64,000 bases of DNA, from positions 62,001-126,000 of the forward strand of contig NZ_JARVSF010000043.1 of assembly GCF_030209355.1 (NCBI RefSeq). The letters are read 5' to 3'. Made by a program: the position numbers and the translations under genes. The DNA comes from Pseudarthrobacter sp. fls2-241-R2A-127 (GTDB lineage Bacteria > Actinomycetota > Actinomycetes > Actinomycetales > Micrococcaceae). This document shows, piece after piece, positions 50,535-59,281 of the stretch. The notes beneath the pieces were generated by a model, which worked only from the letters and a program-made list of their open reading frames with translations, was not told the DNA's origin and ran no database searches. Within the stretch, counting starts at the first letter, position 1. Every line of letters starts with the position of its first letter.

Positions 50535-52642
50535 GGTTCCCCTTCCGCCGCCCGTCCCGCCGGCTGCCCTGGATTGTCACCGCCCTGCTGCTCCTGCTGG
50601 GCACGGGCACCGCCGCCTACGCCTTCTGGGCCTCCACCACCAGCAGCAGCAACGCGGCCGCCGCCGCAGACTCGCTCTCCCCCGGCTCCAAGCCTGCCGT
50701 CAGTGCCACCGGCGCCGCGTTGACCGTCACCTGGGCCGGCGGCACCACCGTCAACGGGCGGGCCGCCACCGGTTACACGGTGGCCCGCTACTCCGCGGCC
50801 ACCGGCGGCACGGCCACTCCCGCCACCGGCGGCTGCGCCGGGACCGTCACCACGCTCGCCTGCACAGAACAGTCTGTGCCTGGCGGCGTCTGGTACTACA
50901 CGGTGACGCCGGCGATCGCCCTCTGGACCGGCGCCGAGAGCCCGCGCAGCAACGGCACCAGCAGCGATTCCACCGCACCGGTGGCCACCGTTTCGGGGAT
51001 TTCACCCACACCCAATGCGGCCGGGTGGAACAACACGAGCCCCGTCACCGTGACCATCACGGCCGACGACGGCACGGGCGGGTCCGGCGTCGCGACCATT
51101 TCCTACGTGCTCGACGGCGGTGCGCAGCAGAGTGTGAACGGCGCTTTGGCGAGCGTTCCCGTCAGCGGCGACGGAACGCACACGCTCACGTACTTCGCCA
51201 CAGTCAAAGTGGGCAATGCCGGGTCCGCGCAGAGCCAGGCGGTGCGGATCGACACCCAGGCTCCGGCCGCGCCCGGGCTCACCGTTCCGGCGTACGTCAA
51301 TGCCGGCAATGTGTCCTCGGTTCCAGTGACCGGCACCGCCGAAGCCGGGTCCAAGGTCACCCTGGTGGCCAGCGACCCCGGTTCCGCGCATTCCGTGCCG
51401 GTTACGGTGACTGCCTCCGGCACGGGCACCTGGTCCGCCGCACTGGATCTGACCAGCTTGAACCAGGGAACCGTCAGCTACTCCGCCACGGCCGCGGACG
51501 CTGCAGGTAACACCAGCGCCGCCAGGACTGCCGCCTCCACGAAGGACACGGTGGCTCCGGCCGCGGCGCAGAGCCTTAGCGTTCCGGCGTACGTGAACAG
51601 TGCCGGGGTTGCTGCGGTTCCGGTGTCCGGCACTGCCGAAAGCGGCGCCTCCGTAACCGTTTCAGCCACCAGCCCGGGAACTGCCACCCCGGTCACGGGC
51701 ACCGCCACCCCTTCTGCATCCGGTTGGTCGCTGAACCTCAACCTCACGTCCCTCAAGGACGGGACGGTCACCTACACGGTGACCGCGACCGATGCCGCAG
51801 GCAATACCAGCGCCCCAGCCACTGCGACAGACACGAAGGACACGGTGGCACCAGCACTGACCATCACGGCGCCCATGTACGTGAACATGAGCAGCAATGT
51901 TGCCGCGGTGCCGGTAAGCGGGACCACTGAGGCGGGGACCCTGGTGAACGTGACCGTCCGGGATTCCGCGTTCAATAGCGTGCTCAAGCAGGCAACGGTA
52001 TCGGGCACGTCCTGGTCAGCAACGATGGACCTGTCCGGACTCAAGGACGGAACCCTGACCTACACGGCGACAACTGCCGACGCTGCAGGGAACTCCGGCA
52101 CAGCTACGGCGTCCGGCATCACCGCGAAGGACGTCATTGCCCCGGCGGTTACAGGGGTCACGCTGGCCAACGGCGGCTCGACGAATACCAACAAGTCTTC
52201 CGCCGACACCGGGGACACCGTAACCCTCACCTTCTCGGAGAAGATGGACCTGACCAAGATCTGCTCTAACTGGACCGGCACCGCGGTGAACGGAACCGTG
52301 AAGATCGTGGACGCCGGTACCAACGACACGCTGGCATCCACCTTCGCCGGTTGCTCGGTGGGGACTATTTCCCTCGGGGGCAACTACCTCACCGGCGGGG
52401 ACGCGGTGTTCGGAGCGCAAGGCACGGCGTCCACGCTCACGTGGGACGCTGCCTCGAACTCTCTGGTCATCAAGTTCGGCAATGCCCCCAACGGCAGTTC
52501 CGGCGCCGGCACGCTGAATGCGGGTGTCCCCGCCGGGCAGCCAAGCTACGGCCCGGTACAGACCTTCACCGACGTCGCGGGCAATCCGATTGGAACGTCC
52601 TCGTACACATCCCCGGTTGGTTCCAAGTCGGGCTTGGGCTAA
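50531..52642 (+). CDS. Large SipW-tagged Ig-like adhesin-type protein
   Basis: A 703-residue surface protein. The tag-like N-terminus is GTGTAAYAFWASTTSSSNAAAA. A fibronectin-like region is followed by at least three bacterial Ig-like repeats, each starting near VPAYVN or APMYVN and ending in TATDAAGNTSAP-like Asp/Gly calcium-type turns, then a C-terminal domain (ANGGSTNTNKSSADTGDTVTLTFSEKMD). No LPXTG anchor is visible. Last gene of the set; likely an adhesive or matrix component. Confidence 0.8.
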   Translation: MRFPFRRPSRRLPWIVTALLLLLGTGTAAYAFWASTTSSSNAAAAADSLSPGSKPAVSATGAALTVTWAGGTTVNGRAATGYTVARYSAATGGTATPATGGCAGTVTTLACTEQSVPGGVWYYTVTPAIALWTGAESPRSNGTSSDSTAPVATVSGISPTPNAAGWNNTSPVTVTITADDGTGGSGVATISYVLDGGAQQSVNGALASVPVSGDGTHTLTYFATVKVGNAGSAQSQAVRIDTQAPAAPGLTVPAYVNAGNVSSVPVTGTAEAGSKVTLVASDPGSAHSVPVTVTASGTGTWSAALDLTSLNQGTVSYSATAADAAGNTSAARTAASTKDTVAPAAAQSLSVPAYVNSAGVAAVPVSGTAESGASVTVSATSPGTATPVTGTATPSASGWSLNLNLTSLKDGTVTYTVTATDAAGNTSAPATATDTKDTVAPALTITAPMYVNMSSNVAAVPVSGTTEAGTLVNVTVRDSAFNSVLKQATVSGTSWSATMDLSGLKDGTLTYTATTADAAGNSGTATASGITAKDVIAPAVTGVTLANGGSTNTNKSSADTGDTVTLTFSEKMDLTKICSNWTGTAVNGTVKIVDAGTNDTLASTFAGCSVGTISLGGNYLTGGDAVFGAQGTASTLTWDAASNSLVIKFGNAPNGSSGAGTLNAGVPAGQPSYGPVQTFTDVAGNPIGTSSYTSPVGSKSGLG

Positions 52643-52760
52643 ACACCGCGGCGGCTCTCCTTCGACTTTCCGGAGGGGAGGCGCTGCTTGTATTTCAGTT
52701 CGTCCTCGGCGCAGGCCTTACCGGGGCGCGCCAGGAAAGTGGACCGCGTGGATCTGCCGG

Positions 52761-52856
52761 CTACTTCCGCCGGCGGACCACCAGCACGATGTAGAGGGCC
52801 ACTGCCACGGCCACCAGCGTTCCCACGCTGGGACCCAGGGTTTGACCGGTGAGCAT
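52761..52856 (-). CDS. 31-residue single-TM protein
   Basis: A short gene encoding MLTGQTLGPSVGTLVAVAVALYIVLVVRRRK, one transmembrane helix with a basic cytoplasmic end. An excellent AGGAGG site lies 8 nt upstream of ATG 52856. Size and pattern match small membrane modulators. It is opposite in strand to both neighbours. Function unknown. Confidence 0.6.
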   Translation of the reverse strand: MLTGQTLGPSVGTLVAVAVALYIVLVVRRRK

Positions 52857-53048
52857 TCGGGGCCTCCTCTGCAGACCACAGGGCTACTGAGACCAGCCTA
52901 CGCGCCCCCGGGGCTGCAATCAGGGGCGCGAGAAAGGGCGGGTCCCGGGCCGGGGCCGGATTAACTCGTGCGTATTGATAAACGCCGTGGTTCAATGGCG
53001 CTTGTGCACCCCAGCACAGTCAGGACCACCGAACACCAGGAGGACAGT

Positions 53049-53255
53049 ATGGCTGGAATCAATGCGAAGTTCGACAAGGAATACCTCGACAAGGGCGTCG
53101 ATGACTTGGCTGCGGCGCCGGTCGAAGCACTGAAGGGCCTCTCCGAGGGCGACGCTCAAAAGCTCAAAGAGGCGCTGAACATCAAGACCGTCAAGGACTT
53201 GGGGACCAACAAGTTCTTCCTTTGGGCGCAAGCCGTCAGCAAGCTCGCGGAGTAG
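53049..53255 (+). CDS. Small HhH-like hypothetical protein
   Basis: A 68-residue cytoplasmic protein, MAGINAKFDKEYLDKGVDDLAAAPVEALKGLSEGDAQKLKEALNIKTVKDLGTNKFFLWAQAVSKLAE. The pattern AAPVEALKGLSEGDAQKLKEA...TVKDLG resembles a helix-hairpin-helix or DUF4332-type unit. ATG 53049 follows aggaggacagt. A strong terminator follows. Function unknown. Confidence 0.75.
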   Translation: MAGINAKFDKEYLDKGVDDLAAAPVEALKGLSEGDAQKLKEALNIKTVKDLGTNKFFLWAQAVSKLAE

Positions 53256-53279
53256 CGGGCACCGCAACAGCAACAAAGG

Positions 53280-53313
53280 CAGCCCCTGGCACTCCATGTG
53301 CCAGGGGCTGTTT
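53280..53313 (+). terminator. Rho-independent terminator
   Basis: Perfect 13-bp arms CAGCCCCTGGCAC and GTGCCAGGGGCTG with a 5-nt loop, followed by TTT. It lies 24 bp after the small HhH-like gene. Confidence 0.85.
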
Positions 53314-53456
53314 GCTGCCCGGGCCCACAGGGCCGATCCGGGAACAACAAATCTGCACAGCGGCTGCACAGCGGAGCCCCACACCAGGAACAGCCGGGGC
53401 CCGGATGCTTGAGTCATTCCCCTCCAGCGGAGGGCCGACCCAGAAGGAGCCCCACC

Positions 53457-53876
53457 ATGAAGACCACCCTGAAGTCAGCGATTGCCAGCCTCGCCCTCGC
53501 CGCTGCGATCGGCGGCGGCGCCCTGGCCAGTGCCGCGTTGCCGGCCAATGCCGCCACCACGGACTCAAGCACCACCCAGTCCAGCACCGCCCCGTCCACC
53601 ACTCCGGCTCCGCGCGACGAATCCAAGGGCGGGCACCAAGCCAACGGCATCACCGAGACGCTCCTGACCGGCGATACCGCAACCAAAGTGACGGATGCAG
53701 CCTTGGCAGCGAACCCCGGGGCCACCATCCAGCGCGTGGAGAACGACGCCGAGGGCGCCACGTACGAGGCCCACATCGTCAAGGCGGACGGAACCCGCGC
53801 CACCGTCTACCTGGACGCCTCCTTCAACGTGACCTCCACTGACACCGGAGGCCCCGGCGGCGGCCAGAAAGGCTGA
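53457..53876 (+). CDS. Secreted PepSY-like protein
   Basis: A 139-residue secreted protein. Signal peptide MKTTLKSAIASLALAAAIGGGALASAALPANAA is followed by a Ser/Thr/Pro linker and a PepSY-type domain: TDAALAANPGATIQRVENDAEGATYEAHIVKADGTRATVYLDASFNV. PepSY domains often inhibit proteases or act as small extracellular modules. ATG 53457 has AAGGAG upstream. Ends in a flexible Gly-rich tail. Confidence 0.82.
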   Translation: MKTTLKSAIASLALAAAIGGGALASAALPANAATTDSSTTQSSTAPSTTPAPRDESKGGHQANGITETLLTGDTATKVTDAALAANPGATIQRVENDAEGATYEAHIVKADGTRATVYLDASFNVTSTDTGGPGGGQKG

Positions 53877-53907
53877 TTCCACCGCAACGTAAACCAACGC
53901 AACTTCC

Positions 53908-53951
53908 CCGCTGGGCCCGGCTTCCTTGCAAAAAGGGGCCGGGCCCAGCGG
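53908..53951 (+). terminator. Terminator hairpin, related to one at 56757
   Basis: 14-bp arms CCGCTGGGCCCGGC and GCCGGGCCCAGCGG with a nested CCTT/AAGG pair. Its right half and the following bases closely match those of the hairpin at 56757-56793, suggesting a shared repeat-borne terminator. Confidence 0.75.
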
Positions 53952-54261
53952 CTTGACCGCGGCTGCCGGCGCCGGCGTGGACACGTAACAGCACTGCAGG
54001 GGTACCCGCTCCCGGCGGACCTGAACAGGTAGTGACTGGGAAAATCCGAAGGTCAGCACAGGTACCCCCTGAATTAGTTCGAGTACTTACTACTCATGAC
54101 GGGTCAGGGATCCTCCCAATAGGCTCTGCAGACCGGCCACGAGCTGTGTGCTGATAGACGCTGGGGTTTGGGTGCCCGCACGTGACCGGATAAGAACTGC
54201 TGCCGGACCACACTGACGTGGCCGGCTTTGGGGTAATCCGATCAAGCGCGGGAGAGCTGTG
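53952..54261. other. Upstream region of the surface-repeat protein
   Basis: About 310 bp without a credible ORF. It likely carries the promoter of the 54262 gene. An AT-richer patch around 54076-54100 (gagtacttactactcatg) is the best candidate. No clear operator was seen. Confidence 0.35.
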
Positions 54262-56715
54262 ATGAAGATTAAGCGTTCTGTTATTTGGCTGGCCCAGTTA
54301 CTGGCCCTGGCCGCCGTCCTCACCGCGACAGTCCTGGCGGCGCCAGGCAACGCGGCGACGGACACCACCTACGGGCATCCGAGCATCACGTATGCGGGTG
54401 CGGGAAACCCTCCCACCTCGGACAAGCCCCAGAGCAAGCTGTGGTGGAATGACGGGTCGTGGTGGGCGGATATGTGGACCACCGGCAGCGGATGGCACAT
54501 CTACCGTCTGGACCGCGGAACAGAGACCTGGGTTGACACCGGCCTGCTGAATGACAGCCGCACCAACACCCTGGCGGACACCCTGTGGGACGGCACGCAC
54601 TTGTACATTGCCTCCCATGTGGTCACGGTATCCACCGAAGCGGCGCCGCAGGCCTCGGTTCCCAACCAGCCCGCCTACCTCTACCGGTACAGCTACGCCA
54701 ACGGCAAGTACACGCTGGACAGTGGGTTCCCGTCAGTGATCGCCCCCAACAGCAGCGAATCCATGACCATCGACCAGGACAGCACCGGCACCATCTGGGC
54801 CACCTGGACTGAAGTGGCCGGAGACGCAACCAACGGTTTCACCAACACCGTTTACGTCAATAACTCAGCACCGGGCGGCGCCACCTGGTCCACCCCGTTT
54901 GTGCTTCCCGTTGCCAACCCGCACCCGGCGGCCGACGACATTTCTTCGGTCATCGCCTACGGCAACAAGAAGATCGGCGTGATGTGGACCGACCAGCTCA
55001 CCGGATCCGTCTGGTGGGCCACGCGCACCGACGGAACCGCGCCGGCGTCGTCGTCATCGTGGAAGGTCCAGGCAGCCGTCAAAGGCAACGGCCAGGCCGA
55101 TGACCACCTGAACCTGAAATCGCTGCAGGCCGACTCCACCGGGCGGGTGTTCGCGGCAGTGAAGACCAGCCTGGACCAGGTATCCACCGACCCCACGCTT
55201 CCGCAGCTCCTGATGCTCGTTTTCAAGCCGGGCACCGGGGCCTTCACCCAGACCACTATTTCCACCCTCGGTGACTGCGTGACGCGCCCGCAAGTGGTGC
55301 TGGACCCCGAGAACAACCTCCTGCATGTCTTCCAGACCGCACCGCCCACCTCCGTCAGCGGCTGCAACTACACCGGCGAAGCCGGCAGCATCTATGAAAA
55401 GACCGCCTCCATGGACAACCCCGTATTCGGGGCAGGCCGCGGTACCCCCGTCATCCAGGACCCGACGTCCCCCAACATCAACAACGTGACCACCAGCAAG
55501 CAGCCGGTCACCAGCGCATCCGGCCTGGTGGTGCTGGCCAGCGACGACGTGGCCCAACGCTACTGGTTCTCCGACCGGCCGCTCACCGTTGCCCCTGCCC
55601 CCACAGTTCCGGGTACCTTCGTGCCCGTGACTCCCACCCGGCTGCTGGACACCCGGAATACGGCGCCCGTGGGCTCGTTCTCATCGGTGTCCTTCCAGGC
55701 CGCAGGCGTAGCCGGGGTTCCGGCGAACGTCTCCGCCGTGGTCTTCAACCTCACCGTCACCCGTCCCACGTCGTTCGGGCACATCATCGCCTACGCCTCC
55801 GGCACCCCCATCCCGGTCACGTCCAATGAAAACTTTGTGGCCGGAGAAACCATCCCGAACAACGTCACCGTCCCCGTGGGGGCAGATGGCAAGATCACCC
55901 TGCAAAACAACTCACCCGGCACCACGGACCTGATCGCGGACATCGCCGGCTACTACATCGCCGGAAGCCCAAGCGTTCCCGGAGCGTTTGTTCCCGTTGC
56001 CCCCACCCGGCTCCTGGACACCCGTAACACCGCACCGGTGGGCTCGTTCTCATCGGTATCCTTCCAGGCCGCCGGCGTGGCCGGGGTTCCGGCGAATGTC
56101 TCCGCGGTGGTCTTCAACCTCACCGTCACCCGTCCCACGTCTTACGGGCACATCATCGCCTACGCCTCCGGCACCCCCGTCCCGGTCACGTCCAATGAGA
56201 ACTTCAACGCCGGAGACACCATCCCGAACAACGTCACCGTCCCTGTAGGGGCCGATGGCAAGATCACCCTGCAGAACAACTCGCCCGGCACCACGGACCT
56301 GATCGCGGACATTGCCGGCTACTACATTGCCGGCACCCCAACCGTTCCCGGGGCCTTCGTACCCGTCACGCCCACCAGGCTCCTGGATACCCGCAACACC
56401 GCACCCGCGGCATCGTTCTCGCCAGTGTCTTTCCAGGCTGCCGGCGTGGCAGGCGTGCCCGCAAAGGTCTCGGCGATCGTCTTCAACCTCACCGTGACCC
56501 GCCCGCAGTCCTACGGACACATCATCGCCTTCGCCTCCGGAACACCAATCCCGGTGACGTCCAACGTGAACTTCAGCGCCGGGCAGACCATCCCGAATAA
56601 TGTGACCGTTCCCGTCGGAGCCGACGGCAAGATCACCCTGCAGAACAACTCGCCCGGCAGCACGGACCTGATCTCCGATATCTCCGGCTACTTCATCGCT
56701 GGCACCGCGCCGTAG
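54262..56715 (+). CDS. Secreted surface protein with three tandem C-terminal repeats
   Basis: An 817-residue secreted protein. Signal peptide KIKRSVIWLAQLLALAAVLTATVLAAPGNAA; then a region of about 400 residues with propeller-like Asp-box-type turns (MTIDQDSTGTIWATWTE, SLQADSTGRVFAAVK); then three repeats of about 122 residues, each starting TPTRLLDTRNTAP or APTRLLDTRNTAP and ending DLIADIAGYYIAG-like. Repeat DNA spans about 55600-55970, 55971-56335 and 56336-56712. No anchor motif is seen. Start ATG 54262; GTG 54259 is equally possible. Confidence 0.85.
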   Translation: MKIKRSVIWLAQLLALAAVLTATVLAAPGNAATDTTYGHPSITYAGAGNPPTSDKPQSKLWWNDGSWWADMWTTGSGWHIYRLDRGTETWVDTGLLNDSRTNTLADTLWDGTHLYIASHVVTVSTEAAPQASVPNQPAYLYRYSYANGKYTLDSGFPSVIAPNSSESMTIDQDSTGTIWATWTEVAGDATNGFTNTVYVNNSAPGGATWSTPFVLPVANPHPAADDISSVIAYGNKKIGVMWTDQLTGSVWWATRTDGTAPASSSSWKVQAAVKGNGQADDHLNLKSLQADSTGRVFAAVKTSLDQVSTDPTLPQLLMLVFKPGTGAFTQTTISTLGDCVTRPQVVLDPENNLLHVFQTAPPTSVSGCNYTGEAGSIYEKTASMDNPVFGAGRGTPVIQDPTSPNINNVTTSKQPVTSASGLVVLASDDVAQRYWFSDRPLTVAPAPTVPGTFVPVTPTRLLDTRNTAPVGSFSSVSFQAAGVAGVPANVSAVVFNLTVTRPTSFGHIIAYASGTPIPVTSNENFVAGETIPNNVTVPVGADGKITLQNNSPGTTDLIADIAGYYIAGSPSVPGAFVPVAPTRLLDTRNTAPVGSFSSVSFQAAGVAGVPANVSAVVFNLTVTRPTSYGHIIAYASGTPVPVTSNENFNAGDTIPNNVTVPVGADGKITLQNNSPGTTDLIADIAGYYIAGTPTVPGAFVPVTPTRLLDTRNTAPAASFSPVSFQAAGVAGVPAKVSAIVFNLTVTRPQSYGHIIAFASGTPIPVTSNVNFSAGQTIPNNVTVPVGADGKITLQNNSPGSTDLISDISGYFIAGTAP

Positions 56716-56756
56716 GGCCAAGCCGCTTGCACGGCTGACCAAACCGAACCAATCCA

Positions 56757-56793
56757 CTGAGCCCGGCACCCTTACCAAGGGGGCCGGGCTCAG
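56757..56793. terminator. Bidirectional hairpin terminator
   Basis: Arms CTGAGCCCGGC and GCCGGGCTCAG enclose a nested CCCTT-acc-AAGGG, giving a near-perfect 37-nt hairpin. It lies between convergent genes and can stop both. Related in sequence to 53908-53951. Confidence 0.8.
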
Positions 56794-56806
56794 CGGCTTA
56801 ACCGGG

Positions 56807-59275
56807 TCACCCGGCGCTGGAGGTGGGCACCGGTACAGCCGTGGCCCCGTACCCGGCGCCAGTGGTGGGTGCGGGAGTCGCATTGTCAACGGACGACGTC
56901 GGCTGCCCGCCTTCCACGGACTGGGCCGCCGGTGCGGTGGCCGCCCCGGTCCCTGCCGGGGCGGGTGCGAAGGTTTCGCCGGGTGCCGTCGCGGGGACTG
57001 CAGCCGGGCCGCCCGGCACCGCCGAGGTGGTGGGGCCTGGCGCGGGGGTGCCGCTCGGGGTGGCTGACGCCGGGGACGTTGCTACCGAGGTCCCTCCCGC
57101 AACGGAGTTCCCCTTGACGATGGCAGTGATCTGCTCCTTGTAACCGGACAGCGTCGCCTGGATCTCAGAGAGCGGCACGTCCTGGATGTGCCGCCCGTAT
57201 TCGGCAATCTGCGCCCACAGGGCCTCCAGTTGCTGCTTGGCCGCCGCATCCAGCGGACCGTCGAGCGTGAGGACCAGTTGGCTGGCCAGTGCATAGGTCA
57301 GGCAGTCCAGGCAGTTGTAGTTGGCGGCCGCGGAGAGGTTCTGCGGCACGATGACATTCGCCTGGCCCACCACCAGCACCACCTGGAAACCGACGGCCAC
57401 GGCCGCGCACCCCGTGCAGTTGGCGAAAGCATACGCCTCGTTGGTGTTGGTCACCGGTTCCCCGTCCTCAGCCCACACCAGCGCGAACGCCACGCTGTAG
57501 GCCACGGAGCCGTCGGTGGTGTTGACGGCGAGCGCCTGGTTTCCGCCGGCGGCCGGCGCGGAGGGCCGGTCGAACGGGAAGACCCACGACGGCGCAGAGG
57601 CGGGCGCGGCCCCGCCGGAAGCAGCGCTGGACGATGCGCCGGGCGAGGTTGCGCCCACCGGTACCAGCACCATGCTCAGCTGCGGGTTGTCCCGTGTGGG
57701 CTTGGCGGCTCCGGCCGGCCACAATGCAACGGTCCGCCCCGCACCGCCCTGCCGCAACTCCCCGTCGTCGCGAACAGGAAGGATGGCCCGGGTGGCATCG
57801 CCCAGCGTCCCGCGTTCGTACGCCTGCACCGGGCGGTACGTCCCGGCGTCGGGCCACCACGCCCAGGCCAGCCCGGCAAGCAGGACCGCCACGGCACCCA
57901 TGGCGATGGTCCGCTGAACCAGGTTGCCGCTGGTTTTCTGCCATAGACCTGTTACCAGTTGCCGCAGGAGCCTGGCCAGGATGTACAGGACGCCCAGCAC
58001 CGGTACGGCCACCACCACCATGGCCAGCGCCCGCGCCGCCACGCCCAGGACGTCGCCGGACGCAAGGCTCGCCGCCAGAGCTTCCTGTTGTTTCCCGACG
58101 CCGGCCCAGCCGGTGGCCAGCAGCCGCGGCAGGGACATCACCATCATCACCATGCTGAAGAGCAGCACCGGTACGGTGACCAGGACCCAGACGGTGACAA
58201 CGGCACGCGCCCACGGCTTGAGGACCTTGCTTTCCGGGTTCCCCCACCGCCACGGCAGGATCCCCAGGAGGGTGGGCTTGATCCGCTGGAAGAGGTCAGG
58301 CACGCCGGTGGCGTCCGCCAGGATGTGGTAGCCGTCGTACTTCACCAGCGGGATCAGTTGCCGGACCATTTGCAGGATCTGGGTGACCACTACCAGCAGG
58401 AGCGCGTCGAAGCCGGTGGCCCACCACAGGGCCATGATGGCCACGGCCACGATCGCGTTGAAGTACAGGCCGCCGAGGTCGGTGCGGATCCTGCCGCCGC
58501 GGCTCAGCCGGTACGAGTCGGTGACGTCGGTGAAGAACGCCGGCCACAGCAGGTACAGCCCGGCGCCCATGGCCCCGGGTGTTGCGCCGCCCTTGCGGGT
58601 GGCCGCGGCGTGGCCGAACTCGTGGAAGCCGGCGGACAGGATGGTGACGGCCAGGATCAGCAGGAGCATGGCCGGCTGGGCAAACGCCTCGTGGGTGGCC
58701 GAGCCCAGGCCCTTGACCATCAGCACACACCAGCAGGCCGCCAGGAACGCCGCCGTTACAACCACCACGATCAGGGGATTGAACAGGACCGCGAACGGGG
58801 CGGTGATCCTGCGGGTGCGTTCGGGATCGGAGACGATGTAGCGGAACCGCAAACCCAGGAGCGGGTTCGATTTCTTGACCTCGGGCTGGGTGCCGTCGGC
58901 AAGCCGGAGCAGGCCCATCGGCAGCAGCTGCGAATCCATCAGGGTGCGCACGTTCTCCGCACTGACCAGCCGCCCGGACCCTTCGCTGGCGTGCCGGGCA
59001 ATTCCTTCCAGGTCGCGCGTCCCGTCCGCAGCTTCCAGCACCAGGTAAAGAAGCCGTGTCAGCTGCAGGGTCTGGCCGTCGCCGCGGCGCACCAGGGCGG
59101 GCGGCTCCCGGTAGCCGGAGCCCTCTGCCGTGCCAAGCAACTGCACGCCGTCCGCCAGGGCCGGAAGGTGGGCTCCCGCCGTCGTACTTCCTTGGCCCGG
59201 CGGTTCCTGCGCGAGGGAAACGCGTGACGACGGCGGGCCCGCCTCGGAAGGCGGCCCGCCGTGGGTTTGGGTCAT
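56807..59275 (-). CDS. M50 zinc metalloprotease with PqqD/RRE-like N-terminus and Cys-rich C-terminal extension
   Basis: Polytopic membrane protein of 822 residues. Residues about 40-125 (LVRRGDGQTLQLTRLLYLVLEAADGTRDLEGIARHASEGSGRLV...LLPMGLL) resemble PqqD-type peptide-recognition domains. Zinc motif HEFGH (218-222) and the distal Asp in VKYDGYHILAD (Asp314) fit site-2-type M50 peptidases of the YydH group. After the last TM (about 470) an extension carries Cys620/623 and Cys655/658 and a Pro/Ala/Thr tail. It follows the repeat-protein gene by 6 bp, its likely substrate. Confidence 0.85.
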   Translation of the reverse strand: MTQTHGGPPSEAGPPSSRVSLAQEPPGQGSTTAGAHLPALADGVQLLGTAEGSGYREPPALVRRGDGQTLQLTRLLYLVLEAADGTRDLEGIARHASEGSGRLVSAENVRTLMDSQLLPMGLLRLADGTQPEVKKSNPLLGLRFRYIVSDPERTRRITAPFAVLFNPLIVVVVTAAFLAACWCVLMVKGLGSATHEAFAQPAMLLLILAVTILSAGFHEFGHAAATRKGGATPGAMGAGLYLLWPAFFTDVTDSYRLSRGGRIRTDLGGLYFNAIVAVAIMALWWATGFDALLLVVVTQILQMVRQLIPLVKYDGYHILADATGVPDLFQRIKPTLLGILPWRWGNPESKVLKPWARAVVTVWVLVTVPVLLFSMVMMVMSLPRLLATGWAGVGKQQEALAASLASGDVLGVAARALAMVVVAVPVLGVLYILARLLRQLVTGLWQKTSGNLVQRTIAMGAVAVLLAGLAWAWWPDAGTYRPVQAYERGTLGDATRAILPVRDDGELRQGGAGRTVALWPAGAAKPTRDNPQLSMVLVPVGATSPGASSSAASGGAAPASAPSWVFPFDRPSAPAAGGNQALAVNTTDGSVAYSVAFALVWAEDGEPVTNTNEAYAFANCTGCAAVAVGFQVVLVVGQANVIVPQNLSAAANYNCLDCLTYALASQLVLTLDGPLDAAAKQQLEALWAQIAEYGRHIQDVPLSEIQATLSGYKEQITAIVKGNSVAGGTSVATSPASATPSGTPAPGPTTSAVPGGPAAVPATAPGETFAPAPAGTGAATAPAAQSVEGGQPTSSVDNATPAPTTGAGYGATAVPVPTSSAG

Positions 59276-59281
59276 CTTGGC

